Shown here: in pieces, positions 31,094 to 40,706 of the stretch
How positions within the stretch are numbered: the stretch's first letter is position 1
Layout of the letters: each line of letters opens with the position of its first letter
Origin: Clostridiales bacterium
GTDB lineage: Bacteria; Bacillota; Clostridia; Oscillospirales; Oscillospiraceae
Direction of reading: 5' to 3'
NCBI GenBank assembly: GCA_014799505.1
Contig: JAAVHV010000009.1
Span: 11,199 to 67,904, forward strand
DNA: 56,706 nt
Notes under the pieces: model-generated
Database searches by the model: none
Told to the model about the DNA's origin: nothing
The model's input: the letters and a program-made list of their open reading frames with translations, nothing else
Position numbers and translations under genes: made by a program

Positions 31094-31121
31094 TGACGGA
31101 CGGGGCGCGGCGAGGTATGCT
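31094..31121 (+). promoter_or_regulatory. promoter of the Gfo/Idh - YehLMPQ-like operon
   Basis: TTGACG (31094-31099) and TATGCT (31116-31121), spacer 16, lie about 60 bases before the ATG at 31184. No other promoter-like sequence is apparent in the 12-16 base gaps of the following genes, so this may drive all six. Confidence 0.5.
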
Positions 31122-31183
31122 ATACCCATGCGAGAAAACGCGGGGCCCAGTGGGCCCATAGGATACAAAGGAGAGGAACGCGT

Positions 31184-32458
31184 ATGTCACAGCCTGTCAC
31201 ATTCGCCATCTGCGGCTGCGGGGCCCGGGGACTGGAGGCCTATGCCCCCTATCAGGAGCGGCACCCGGACGAAATGAAAGTTGTCGCCGGAGCGGACATC
31301 CGGCCCGAGCGCCTCGCCATGCTGCGGGAGCGGTACGGTGTGCCGCCCGAGCGGTGCTTCGCCTCCGACGCGGAGCTGCTGGCCCAGCCAAAGCTGGCCG
31401 ACGTGATGATCGTGGCCACCCAGGACCGGCAGCACGTCGCCAACGCCCTGGCCGCCCTGAACAAGGGATATCACGTGCTTCTGGAAAAGCCCATCTCTCC
31501 CAATCTGGAGGAGTGCCGCGCCCTTCAGGCGAAGGCCCACGAGACGGGGAAAATAGTGGTGGTGTGCCACGTGCTGCGGTACACCAGGTTCTACTCTGTC
31601 CTGGAAGAGCTCCTGCGCCAAGGGGAGATCGGCAAGCTGGAGACCATCGACGCCATCGAGCACGTGGCCTACTGGCACCAGGCCCACAGCTTTGTCCGGG
31701 GCAATTGGCGAAACGACCTTGAGACCAGCCCCATGATCCTGCAAAAGAGCTGCCACGACATGGACATTTTGCGCTGGCTGGCGGGGGAGTCCTGCCTGAA
31801 GGTGCAGAGTTTCGGCGCGCTGGACTATTTTACGGCGGAAAACGCCCCCGATGGGGCGGCTCTGCGCTGCCTGGATGGCTGCAAATGCAAGGAGGCCTGT
31901 CCCTATGATGCCGAGAAAATTTACATCACCGACCCCCGCACCGGCGTACACGGCGGCGGAAAGGGGTGGCCCTGCGGCGTGCTGGTCAGCGACCCCACGG
32001 AGGAGAAGCTCCGGGAAGCCCTGCGCACGGGGCCTTACGGGCGCTGTGTGTTCCACTGTGACAACAACGTGGTGGATCATCAGACGGTGAATCTGGAGTT
32101 TGCCAACCACATCCACGCCACCTTTACCATGACCGCCTTCACCCAGTCCTGCCACCGCACCATCAAGGTGACGGGCACTTTGGGCGAGATCGAGGGGGAT
32201 ATGACGGAAAATACCCTCCATCTCCGCCGGTTCGGCTGGCCGGAGCGGCTCATCGACCTGCGGGAGGAGGGCGGCCAGTACTCCGGACACGGCGGCGGAG
32301 ACTTCGGCCTGATGTCCAGCTTCTGCAAGCTCATCGCGGACGGCGGCTCCCAGGGGCTCACCGATGTGGACGCCTCTGTGGAGAGCCACGTCATGGCGCT
32401 GGCTGCCGAGGCCTCCCGTCTGGCGGGGGGCAAAACCATCACACTGGCTGATTTTTAA
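31184..32458 (+). CDS. Gfo/Idh/MocA oxidoreductase with internal Cys cluster
   Basis: A 424-residue protein. The Rossmann glycine motif is FAICGCGARGLEAYA, the family motif LLEKPISPNLEE, and the catalytic-domain segment KSCHDMDILRWLAG holds the conserved His/Asp pair. An insertion around residues 225-245 carries CLDGCKCKEACPY, a Cys-rich motif that recurs in a clade of larger Gfo/Idh proteins and may bind metal. It is the first gene of the operon (AAAGGAG before ATG) and is 13 bases before the SWIM gene. Substrate unknown; its placement with a MoxR-type module is unexpected. Confidence 0.88.
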   Translation: MSQPVTFAICGCGARGLEAYAPYQERHPDEMKVVAGADIRPERLAMLRERYGVPPERCFASDAELLAQPKLADVMIVATQDRQHVANALAALNKGYHVLLEKPISPNLEECRALQAKAHETGKIVVVCHVLRYTRFYSVLEELLRQGEIGKLETIDAIEHVAYWHQAHSFVRGNWRNDLETSPMILQKSCHDMDILRWLAGESCLKVQSFGALDYFTAENAPDGAALRCLDGCKCKEACPYDAEKIYITDPRTGVHGGGKGWPCGVLVSDPTEEKLREALRTGPYGRCVFHCDNNVVDHQTVNLEFANHIHATFTMTAFTQSCHRTIKVTGTLGEIEGDMTENTLHLRRFGWPERLIDLREEGGQYSGHGGGDFGLMSSFCKLIADGGSQGLTDVDASVESHVMALAAEASRLAGGKTITLADF

Positions 32459-32471
32459 GGAGGTCTTTGAC

Positions 32472-34007
32472 GTGGAATTGACGGAACAAGCCATTCTTCT
32501 CCAGGCGCCCAACCCCGCGGCGGCGGAAAACGGCAGGAAGCTGTCCAAAAAGGGCAGCTTCTCCGCCCACCGCAGGACAGAGGACGGCACCCTCTACTGG
32601 TGCGAGTGCGCGGGCAGCGGCAAGAACCCATACCGCGTGTCCATCGACTACACCAACGCCGACGCGCCCACCTGCCGGTGCTCCTGCCCCAGCAGGCAGT
32701 TCCCCTGCAAGCACGCCCTGGGGCTGATGTTTGAGATTTTGGGGAACGCCCCCTTTGAGGTGGCGGAGATACCCCAGGACATCGCCGACAAGCGGGCCAA
32801 GCAGGCCGCCCGGACGGCGAAGAAGGAGGCGGCGGCTGAGGAGGGCGGAGGCCCCGCCAAGCCCAAAAAGCCCAACACTGCCGCCCAGAAGAAAAAGCTG
32901 GCGAAACAGTTAGAGGGCCTGGACATGGCGGAGAAGATGGTGGACGAGCTGCTCACCTCCGGCCTTGGCACCCTGGCGGGCAGCTCCGCCCAGACCTTCG
33001 ACAAGCTGGCCAAGGATCTGGGGAGCTGCTACCTCACCGGACCCCAGACGGCGTTTACCCGCATCGCCCTGACGGTTCGCACCGTGCAGAAGGATCCCGC
33101 CCAGGCGGACGCGGCATACGCCGAGGCGCTGCGGCTTCTGGTGGCGCTGCGGTCGACCATCAAGAAGGGCCGCGTATTTTTGGAGGGCAAGCTGGAGGCG
33201 GGCGACTATTCCGCCGAGGATTCCGCCCTGTTCGAGGCGCTGGGCGGCGTGTGGAAGCTGGAGGACCTGAAGGCCATCGGCTCGGTCAAGGAGAACGCAA
33301 AACTGGTACAGCTCTCCTTCGACGTATCCTTTGACGAGGCAAAAAAGGAGTATGTGGAGCGGGGCTGGTGGCTGGACATTGACAGCGGGGACATCTGGCA
33401 GACGCTGAACCTGCGCCCGGTGAAGGCGCTGAAATACGTGAAGGGGGACGACAGCCGGTTTGGAGTGCTGGAGGTCCCCGCCCTGTACATCTACCCCGGC
33501 GAGGGGGATCGCCGGGTGCGCTGGGACAGCGCGTCCACCCGGCCCCTGACGGCAGAGGAGCAGGCCGCCCTCCCCACCCTGGCCCAGCCCGATCTGGCGG
33601 CCGCCGTGAAGCTGGTGAAGGGGAAGATCAAGAACACCCTGGCCCCGAAATTCCTGGCCGTACTGGCGCCTATCGGGCAGGTCAGCACAGTGGGGGAAAC
33701 GGGGATTGGATCCGGCAGCGCAAGCACGGGGACCGTCATTGCCGCCTGCGGCGTCAACGACCGGCCCGGCAGCGCAAGCGCTGCCTATGTCCTGGAGGAC
33801 GCCCAAGGGGGCCGCATCCTCCTCCGAAACCGCCCCGAGGACGGCGCGGATCACGCCTGCACCGGGCGGCTGGGGATGCTGCCCCGCGCCATCCCGGCGG
33901 GCAGCGCCCTGTTCGGCCTGATGTTTTACGACGGACGGGACAAGGCCCTGTGCCTCCACCCCTACAGCGTGGTGACGCCGGACGAGATCATCCGGCTGCA
34001 ATATTGA
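32472..34007 (+). CDS. SWIM zinc-finger protein (YehQ-like)
   Basis: A 511-residue protein. GTG 32472 has AAGGAGGT seven bases upstream. The SWIM motif CxCx6CxH is in CRCSCPSRQFPCKHALG (about residues 65-80). A Lys/Ala-rich linker (110-150) follows, then a long mixed region (LDMAEKMVDELLTSGLGTLA) and a C-terminal domain with repeated strands. SWIM zinc fingers mediate protein or DNA contacts. It opens the five-gene set SWIM, HEAT, MoxR, DUF5682, VWA, the same components as Escherichia coli yehQ, yehL, yehM and yehP. Role unknown; it may recognise the target of the MoxR machine. Confidence 0.85.
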   Translation: MELTEQAILLQAPNPAAAENGRKLSKKGSFSAHRRTEDGTLYWCECAGSGKNPYRVSIDYTNADAPTCRCSCPSRQFPCKHALGLMFEILGNAPFEVAEIPQDIADKRAKQAARTAKKEAAAEEGGGPAKPKKPNTAAQKKKLAKQLEGLDMAEKMVDELLTSGLGTLAGSSAQTFDKLAKDLGSCYLTGPQTAFTRIALTVRTVQKDPAQADAAYAEALRLLVALRSTIKKGRVFLEGKLEAGDYSAEDSALFEALGGVWKLEDLKAIGSVKENAKLVQLSFDVSFDEAKKEYVERGWWLDIDSGDIWQTLNLRPVKALKYVKGDDSRFGVLEVPALYIYPGEGDRRVRWDSASTRPLTAEEQAALPTLAQPDLAAAVKLVKGKIKNTLAPKFLAVLAPIGQVSTVGETGIGSGSASTGTVIAACGVNDRPGSASAAYVLEDAQGGRILLRNRPEDGADHACTGRLGMLPRAIPAGSALFGLMFYDGRDKALCLHPYSVVTPDEIIRLQY

Positions 34008-34019
34008 GGAGGTGCTCGC

Positions 34020-35933
34020 ATGAATTTACAGCCTCTTTATGACGTGAAGGAGCGGTTGGAATATGCCGCCATCGCGGGCGTGTCCCTGCTGGGGGAGGAC
34101 TTCCGCCTCCAGCGGGCGGCGGAGGGCCTGAAGCCCCTGGCCGCGGCCAGCCCGGTGCTTGGAAAGATCGACGCGGGGCTCACAAAGCTGCTGGCCGCGC
34201 CCCCGGAGCAGCGCTCCGGCCTGCTGCTGGACGTGCTGGCACTGGTGGACGCGGTGGCGTACACCCAGGCCGGGGCCGGGTTTGAGGGGGACTTGGAGCC
34301 CCTGAGCGTCGGCGGCGGGGTATACCGCCAGATTTCTTACGGGCAGATCAGCCCCCTGCTCACCGCGCTGACCACCACCGGCGGCGGGCGGATGGAGATC
34401 GTCAAATCCGCCTGGGAGAACCACCCCGAGTTTTTTGAGGACTACCGGGTGCTGCCCGCGGTCATCGTTGGGCTGGGGGACGGCTACGGCGAGATGGGGG
34501 AGCTGTGCGCCACCCTGCTGAAAGAGCTGGGGCCGTCTGTGATCCCCGCGCTGAAGCAGGGCTTTGACCCCGCCGGCAACAAGGAGATGGCCCGCCGGGT
34601 GGAGGTCATCGCCGCGCTGGACGGCAAAGCCGCCACTCCCTGGCTGCGGGAAATTCTGCCCGAGGCGAAAAAGGATGTGCGCTCCGCCGTCATCACCGCC
34701 CTGGGCGGGGACAGGGAAAATACCAGTCTCCTGCTTGATTTGGCGAAATCCGAGCGGGGCAAGAACCGGGAGACGGCACTGGAGGCCCTGGCCAAGCAGG
34801 ACGGAGACGAGGTCAGCGCGTTCTGGGAAAGGGAGCTGGGCAAAAACAGTCAGGTCGTCGCCTTCCTGCGCCCCACCCGGGCGGACTGGGCCTCCGACCT
34901 GGTGGCCCGGGGACTATGGGACCGGGTGGAAGCCGCGGTGGAGCAGGGCGGCCAGATCGGCAAGGAGACCCATGCGGATGTCTCGGCCTGGCTGGCCTCC
35001 GCCGAGGGCAAGTCCTCCCCCTCCATGCTGGATTTCTGGCGCTGGGCGGACGCCGAAACGGAGGCCATCGGCAAGCTGCAAAACCACACCGGCCAGCCCC
35101 TGCGGCTGGGGGCGCAGCTCGCCGAGCTGCTGCTGGACAGCCTGTGTACCGCCGGGCCGGGGCCGCTGTGCGAGCTGTGCCTGGAGCTGTGGGGGAAGCA
35201 CAAGGACGAGGCCCGCTGGCTGCCCCACGCAGTCGTGGCGTCGCTGCTGACCCGCTCGGCCAGCGAGGTGTACGACCAGTTCTCCCCCTATGTGCCCGCC
35301 GTCAAACCCCTTCTGGGCGGCGCCCAGAAGCAGGCGCTCCACAACGCCGTCCTCGAAGGGCTGGGGCGGCTGGCGTGGAAGGAGGACACCGGGGCATATC
35401 TCATCAACGGCGTCTGGCCCACCGCCCAGCCGCTGGACAAACGGTGGATCAAGCGGCTCACCCATGCCGTGTGGAAGACCACGGGAAAGAATGGGAGCGG
35501 CTCAGCCTATGCCTACTGGGAGCCCATTGAGGAGTACGATTTGACCTTGATCCGGCTGTCCGACCCATCGGACGAGGAGACACGGGCGCTGCTCGTCCCC
35601 TACCTCCGGGAGCGGATGGCGGAGAACGGGCAGCCATACAGCTACAGCCATTATCTGTTCCGATTCGGCGGCAGCCCCAGGGGTGTGCTGGGAAAGGCGA
35701 TGGCAAGGAACTCCAAGAGCAACCGCCTTGGCGTATTATGGCGGCTGATGAATGACGCGGCCCAAGTCCTGCCGCCGGAGGAGACGGCGATGCTTTTGGA
35801 GGAAGTGTTGTCCTCCGGCGGCATCAACAAGGAGGCCCTGCCTACGGCCCAGAAGGCCATCCCCTGGACCATTGAGCAGCTCCGGGCGGGCAAACCCTTC
35901 CCGGACTGGGACGACTGGCTGAATCTAAGGTAA
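34020..35933 (+). CDS. HEAT-repeat-like protein of the MoxR/VWA module
   Basis: A 637-residue, almost wholly helical protein with HEAT/ARM-like repeats (for example EMARRVEVIAALDGKAATPW, DVRSAVITALGGDRENTSLL, NRETALEALAKQDGDEV). No enzymatic motif. Large alpha-solenoid proteins accompany SWIM, MoxR, DUF5682 and VWA genes in this conserved set (often annotated DUF5691), and probably act as the scaffold. It lies 12 bases after the SWIM gene and 15 before the MoxR gene, each with its own AGGAGG-type site. Family name uncertain. Confidence 0.75.
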   Translation: MNLQPLYDVKERLEYAAIAGVSLLGEDFRLQRAAEGLKPLAAASPVLGKIDAGLTKLLAAPPEQRSGLLLDVLALVDAVAYTQAGAGFEGDLEPLSVGGGVYRQISYGQISPLLTALTTTGGGRMEIVKSAWENHPEFFEDYRVLPAVIVGLGDGYGEMGELCATLLKELGPSVIPALKQGFDPAGNKEMARRVEVIAALDGKAATPWLREILPEAKKDVRSAVITALGGDRENTSLLLDLAKSERGKNRETALEALAKQDGDEVSAFWERELGKNSQVVAFLRPTRADWASDLVARGLWDRVEAAVEQGGQIGKETHADVSAWLASAEGKSSPSMLDFWRWADAETEAIGKLQNHTGQPLRLGAQLAELLLDSLCTAGPGPLCELCLELWGKHKDEARWLPHAVVASLLTRSASEVYDQFSPYVPAVKPLLGGAQKQALHNAVLEGLGRLAWKEDTGAYLINGVWPTAQPLDKRWIKRLTHAVWKTTGKNGSGSAYAYWEPIEEYDLTLIRLSDPSDEETRALLVPYLRERMAENGQPYSYSHYLFRFGGSPRGVLGKAMARNSKSNRLGVLWRLMNDAAQVLPPEETAMLLEEVLSSGGINKEALPTAQKAIPWTIEQLRAGKPFPDWDDWLNLR

Positions 35934-35948
35934 ACGGAGGAATGTGAC

Positions 35949-37040
35949 ATGGCAGACAAAAACGTACAGCGCCTCCCGGCGGAGGAGCTTTATCAAACTG
36001 AGCTGGACGCCCTCATCTCGGCGGAGACCGACATCATCCCCACCGGGTGGCGGATGTCCCCCCGGTCGGTGCTGACCTACCTCACCGGAAACGTGAAGGT
36101 GAAGGGCGTGGACATCACCCCCAAGTACATGGGCAATCGCCGTCTGGTGGAGATCGCCATCGCTACCCTGGTCACCGATCGCGCCCTGCTGCTCATCGGC
36201 GAGCCGGGCACGGCGAAATCCTGGCTCAGCGAGCACCTGACCGCCGCCGTCAACGGCGACTCCACCAAGGTGGTGCAGGGCACGGCGGGCACCACCGAGG
36301 AGCATATCCGCTACTCCTGGAACTACGCCATGCTCATCGCCAAGGGCCCCTGCCCCGAGGCCATGGTGAAAAGCCCGGTGTACCGGGCCATGGAGACCGG
36401 CTCCATCGCCCGGGTGGAGGAGATCTCCCGCTGTGCCAGCGAGGTGCAGGACGCGCTCATCTCCATCCTGTCGGAGAAGCGGCTGAGCGTCCCCGAGCTG
36501 GGCCTGGAGGTGCCCGCCGCCAAGGGCTTCTCTGTCATCGCCACCGCCAACACCCGGGACAAGGGCGTCAACGATATGTCGGCGGCGCTGAAGCGGCGAT
36601 TCAACATCGTGGTGCTGCCCACCCCGTCGGATATGGAGACGGAACTGGACATCGTGCGCACCCGTGTGGCCCAGCTGTCCAACGGCCTTGACCTGAACGC
36701 CCGCCAGCCTGACGAGGACACGGTGGAAAAGGTGGTCACCATCTTCCGGGAGCTGCGGGGCGGCGCCACCCTGGACGGCAAGCAGAAGCTGAAAACCACC
36801 TCCGGCGTGCTGTCCACCGCCGAGGCCATTTCCCTGCTGGCCAACTCCATGGCGCTGGCCGGGAGCTTTGGGGATGGCCGGGTATCCGACGGGGATCTGG
36901 CCGCCGCCCTCCAGGGGGCCGTGGTGAAGGACGAGGAGAACGACAAGGTCACCTGGAAAGAGTATCTGGAGAACGTGATGAAAAAGCGGGGGCACGAGTG
37001 GCTGCCGCTCTACCGCGCCTGCCGGGAGCTGAACGGGTGA
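35949..37040 (+). CDS. MoxR-family AAA+ ATPase (YehL-like)
   Basis: A 363-residue AAA+ protein. Walker A GEPGTAKS is at about residues 83-90; Walker B reads SIARVEEISRC, with Glu in place of the usual Asp before the catalytic Glu; sensor 1 is VIATANTRDKG and the arginine-finger region is ALKRRFNIVVLP. The length matches E. coli YehL, one of the recognised MoxR subfamilies. MoxR ATPases act with VWA-domain proteins as chaperone-like assembly or metal-insertion machines. The partner VWA gene is two genes downstream. The stop overlaps the next start by one base. Confidence 0.92.
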   Translation: MADKNVQRLPAEELYQTELDALISAETDIIPTGWRMSPRSVLTYLTGNVKVKGVDITPKYMGNRRLVEIAIATLVTDRALLLIGEPGTAKSWLSEHLTAAVNGDSTKVVQGTAGTTEEHIRYSWNYAMLIAKGPCPEAMVKSPVYRAMETGSIARVEEISRCASEVQDALISILSEKRLSVPELGLEVPAAKGFSVIATANTRDKGVNDMSAALKRRFNIVVLPTPSDMETELDIVRTRVAQLSNGLDLNARQPDEDTVEKVVTIFRELRGGATLDGKQKLKTTSGVLSTAEAISLLANSMALAGSFGDGRVSDGDLAAALQGAVVKDEENDKVTWKEYLENVMKKRGHEWLPLYRACRELNG

Positions 37041-39349
37041 TGGGAGGCCCAATCTTATTCGGTGTGCGCCACCTGTCCCCAGCGGCGGCGTATCATCTGC
37101 GTCGGGCGCTGGACGCGGCCCAGCCGGAGCTGGTGCTGGTGGAGGGCCCCAGCGACCTGAACGACCAGATGAAGTGGCTGTGCCACCCGGACACCCAATT
37201 TCCCGCCGCCATCATGGCCTACACCAAGGAAGCGCCGGTACGGACGATTTTGTGGCCCTTTTCCGTCTATTCCCCGGAGGCCCAGGCCATTTTGTGGGCC
37301 AACGAGCACAAGGTGGAGTGCCGGTTCATGGATTTGCCGTCGTCGGTATTTCTTGGAATCAAACCCTGGTTTGCCCCGGTCACTGAGGAGAACGAAACCG
37401 GGGAGGATGACGGTCCCGGCGGTTCAGCCGCGAAAAGCTCTGAAGAGCCCCCCACAACTGAGAGCGTCTACCGCCGTCTGGAGACCCTCACCGGCGAAGA
37501 TCACGACACCTTCTGGGAACGCACCTTTGAGCAGATCGAGGGCGGGCCGGATTTCCAGGAGGCCAACAACACCTTCGGGCGGCAGCTCCGCGCGGCGACT
37601 GTGGACGATCAGCGCCGCATGGCTGAAACCATCGTACGCGAAGCGCACATGAAACGGGTCATTCAGCAGGCTGTTGACAGCGGCATTCCGGCGGAAAAGA
37701 TTTTCTGCGTCTGCGGCTCCTTCCACGTGGCGGGGCTGGAGGAAAACCAGCCCATGACCGACGAGGAGGAAGCGGCCCTACCCCGGGCCGACTGCTGCGC
37801 CACGCTGATGCCCTATTCCTATTACCGCCTGTCCTCCCGCTCGGGCTACGGCGCGGGAAACAAGGCCCCGGCCTATTTCGAGCTGTTGTGGGACGCCCTC
37901 AACAGGGGCGGCGTGGGAGAGGCGGCGTACCTCTACTTGACCCGTCTTGCCGCCGCCCATCGCAAGGCGGGCAACCTCACCTCCTCCGCCGAGGTCATTG
38001 AGGCGGTGCGGCTGGCGGACACGCTGGCCGCCATGCGGGGGAGCAAATACCCCACCCTGTCCGACCTGCGGGATGCGTCGGTGACCACCATGGGCCACGG
38101 CAGCTTTTCCGAGCTGGCCCTGGCCGCGGCGGACACGGAGATCGGCAAGAAAATCGGCTTCCTCCCGGAGGGGGTGGCCCGCACGTCGGTGCAGGAGGAC
38201 TTTTACCGGCAGCTCAAGGAGCTGCGGCTGGAGAAATTTCGCACCGCTGAATTGCAGCGCCTTGACCTGGATCTGCGGGAAAAGCTGAATGTGAAGTCGG
38301 AACAGGCCGCGCTGGGCGACCTGCGGCGCTCCTTCTTCCTCCACCGCCTGCGGGTGCTGGGGGTGCACTTCGCCAACCTCCTCCCTTCCCGGCAGGACGG
38401 GGCCAACTGGGGCGAGTACTGGGAGCTGCGCTGGACGCCGGAGGCGGAGATCGAGATCGTGGAATCCGCCCTCATGGGTGAGACCATTGAAGGCGCCGCC
38501 GCCTTTGCCCTGAAGGAGCGGGCGGACAACAGCGGCTCCATCGCGGAAGCCGCCGCCATTTTTCAGGACGCGTTTTTGTGCGGAATGCCCGCCGCCGCTT
38601 CCCACGCCCTGTCCGTCTTGCAGGGGCTGAGCGTGGACTCCGCTGCCATTTCGGAGGTGGCGGAGACAGCTTCCCGGCTCAGCCTGGTGGTGCGGTACGG
38701 CGACCTGCGGCGGTTCGATCCCGCACCCGTTATTCCGCTCATCAAGCAGCTCTATCTGCGCTCATGCCTGACACTGGCGGACGCCTGCGTGTGCGATGCC
38801 AAGGCCGCCCCCGAGGTGACCCGCGCCATGGATCAGCTCAACGCCCTCCAGCTGGGCCACGACTTTCTGGAGGAAAGCCGCTGGCTGGATCTGCTGGCGG
38901 ACATCTCCGACCGGGACGATTTAAACACCCGGTGCTCCGGCTTCGCCATGGCGATCCTGCTGGAGCGGGGAAAGGCGGACGAGGCCCTTCTCTCTCGCGA
39001 GGTGGCCCGGCGGCTGTCCCCCGGCGTGCCCGCCGATCTGGGCGCGGGGTGGTTCGAGGGGCTGGCGGGCAAAAACCGCTATGCCCTCATCGCCCGCCTG
39101 AGCCTGTGGCGGCAGCTGGACGACTACCTCAGCGGTCTGGACGACGAGACCTTCCGCCGGGCACTGGTGTTCCTGCGGCGGGCGTTCGCCGACTTCTCCC
39201 CCAGCGAAAAGAACGACATCGCGGAAAACCTGGGCGAGATCTGGGGTGTCAACCCCCAGCAGGCGGCGGAAGTGCTGATGAACGACATCACCGAAACGGA
39301 ACAGGCGGTGCTGGACAGCCTGGACGAGTTCGACTTTGACGACATTTAG
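37040..39349 (+). CDS. DUF5682 family protein (YehM-like)
   Basis: A 769-residue protein. The start at 37040 overlaps the MoxR stop (TGATG) and gives the family N-terminus MGGPILFGVRHLSPAAAYHL. The first about 250 residues resemble TraB/ChaN/EreA-type folds: the GxRH motif, ELVLVEGPSDL, and IFCVCGSFHVAGLEE with a conserved His. The remaining 500 residues are mostly helical with short repeats. The size is close to E. coli YehM (about 759 residues). If the TraB-like part is catalytic it would be the hydrolase of the system; this is inference. Confidence 0.85.
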   Translation: MGGPILFGVRHLSPAAAYHLRRALDAAQPELVLVEGPSDLNDQMKWLCHPDTQFPAAIMAYTKEAPVRTILWPFSVYSPEAQAILWANEHKVECRFMDLPSSVFLGIKPWFAPVTEENETGEDDGPGGSAAKSSEEPPTTESVYRRLETLTGEDHDTFWERTFEQIEGGPDFQEANNTFGRQLRAATVDDQRRMAETIVREAHMKRVIQQAVDSGIPAEKIFCVCGSFHVAGLEENQPMTDEEEAALPRADCCATLMPYSYYRLSSRSGYGAGNKAPAYFELLWDALNRGGVGEAAYLYLTRLAAAHRKAGNLTSSAEVIEAVRLADTLAAMRGSKYPTLSDLRDASVTTMGHGSFSELALAAADTEIGKKIGFLPEGVARTSVQEDFYRQLKELRLEKFRTAELQRLDLDLREKLNVKSEQAALGDLRRSFFLHRLRVLGVHFANLLPSRQDGANWGEYWELRWTPEAEIEIVESALMGETIEGAAAFALKERADNSGSIAEAAAIFQDAFLCGMPAAASHALSVLQGLSVDSAAISEVAETASRLSLVVRYGDLRRFDPAPVIPLIKQLYLRSCLTLADACVCDAKAAPEVTRAMDQLNALQLGHDFLEESRWLDLLADISDRDDLNTRCSGFAMAILLERGKADEALLSREVARRLSPGVPADLGAGWFEGLAGKNRYALIARLSLWRQLDDYLSGLDDETFRRALVFLRRAFADFSPSEKNDIAENLGEIWGVNPQQAAEVLMNDITETEQAVLDSLDEFDFDDI

Positions 39350-39365
39350 GGGGAGGGAAAATGCT

Positions 39366-40532
39366 GTGGCACAGACCGAACAATTATCCCGCTGGCGGCT
39401 GATTCTCGGCTCGGAGACGGAGCAGTCCTTCACCGGCATGGGCGGCGGCGCGCTGTCCCAGGACGAGCTGCTGATGGACGGCGCCCTGTCCGCCATCTAC
39501 GGCGGGCCGGGGGAGGGCTTCGGCAGCGGAGGCGGCCCCACCGGAGGGCGTGGCCCCTCCTCCCCCGTCATCTCCAAGTGGCTGGGCGACCTGCGCTCCC
39601 TGTTCGACCCGGAGATCGTGGCGGTGGTGCAGAATGACGCCATCGAGCGCAAGGGGCTGAAGCAGCTCCTGCTGGAGCCTGAGCTGTTGGAGGGGCTGGA
39701 GCCCGATCTGAACCTGGCCTCCACCCTGCTGATGCTGAAGGATCAGATCCCCAAGAAATCCAAAGAGTCGGCCCGGAAGTTCATCCGCAAAATCGTGGAA
39801 GAGATCAACAAGATGCTGGAGAACGACGTGCGCCGGGCGGTGACGGCGGCGCTGAACCGCCGCGCCCACTCCCCCCTGCCCTCGGCATCCGCCATCGACT
39901 TTCCCTACACCATCCGGCGGAACCTACAAAATTATAATCCTGAGTTGAAAGCGGTCATCCCTGAACGGGTGTATTTCTTCGACCGCTCCAGCAAGATCAA
40001 CCGCTGGCACATCATCCTGGACATTGATCAGAGCGGGTCTATGGGGCAGTCCATCATCTATTCCTCGGTGCTGTCCTGCGTGCTGGCCTCCATGTCGGCG
40101 GTGAAAACCAGCGTGGTGGCCTTTGACACCCAGATCATGGATCTGACCCCCCTGTGCGCCGACCCGGTGGATCTGCTGTTCGGCTTCCAGATGGGGGGCG
40201 GCACCGACATCGCCAAATCCATCGCCTACTGCCAGGAGCTGGTGGAGTCCCCGGCCAAGACGCTGTTCTTCCTCATCTCCGACCTGTACGAGGGGGGCAA
40301 CCGCGCCGCCCTGCTGCGCCGGGTGGAGGAGCTGAAAGCCTCCGGGGTGACGGTGGTGGTGCTGCTGGCCATCGCCGACGGCGGCAAGCCGTTCTATGAC
40401 CCCGAGACCGCCCGGCGGATCGCCAACCTGGGAATCCCCTGCTTTGCCTGCGCCCCGGAGCGCCTGCCCGAGCTGTTGGAGCGGACGCTGAAGGGGCAGA
40501 GCCTGGAGGGACTGGCCAGCCAAAAGGGGTAG
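39366..40532 (+). CDS. VWA-domain protein (YehP-like)
   Basis: A 388-residue protein. GTG 39366 is used, with GGGGGAGGG eight bases upstream; the ATG at 39361 is in another frame. The N-terminal half has a Gly-rich segment (YGGPGEGFGSGGGPTGGRG) and helices; the C-terminal half is a von Willebrand A domain with an intact metal-ion-dependent adhesion site: DIDQSGSMG (DxSxS), QMGGGTDIA (Thr) and LISDLYEGG (Asp). Such VWA proteins bind substrates presented to the MoxR ATPase. It is the last gene of the operon; a strong terminator follows at 40584. The length is near that of E. coli YehP. Confidence 0.9.
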   Translation: MAQTEQLSRWRLILGSETEQSFTGMGGGALSQDELLMDGALSAIYGGPGEGFGSGGGPTGGRGPSSPVISKWLGDLRSLFDPEIVAVVQNDAIERKGLKQLLLEPELLEGLEPDLNLASTLLMLKDQIPKKSKESARKFIRKIVEEINKMLENDVRRAVTAALNRRAHSPLPSASAIDFPYTIRRNLQNYNPELKAVIPERVYFFDRSSKINRWHIILDIDQSGSMGQSIIYSSVLSCVLASMSAVKTSVVAFDTQIMDLTPLCADPVDLLFGFQMGGGTDIAKSIAYCQELVESPAKTLFFLISDLYEGGNRAALLRRVEELKASGVTVVVLLAIADGGKPFYDPETARRIANLGIPCFACAPERLPELLERTLKGQSLEGLASQKG

Positions 40533-40583
40533 CGTATTAGTTCCGCCGCTCGGCACTTCCCAGCCCCCATCCCACATAACCCG

Positions 40584-40622
40584 ACCGCCCCGGGAGGAAA
40601 TTCCCTCCCGGGGCGGTTTTTA
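40584..40622 (+). terminator. rho-independent terminator of the MoxR/VWA operon
   Basis: ACCGCCCCGGGAGG and CCTCCCGGGGCGGT with a short AT loop, followed by TTTTATT. Confidence 0.93.
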
Positions 40623-40706
40623 TTGCGCCGAACCATCAATGACACAGTCTGCCGCCGTATAAGTCAGGTTTACTCTCGCGGGCGCGGGACCGGGGGAACG
40701 CTCCGG

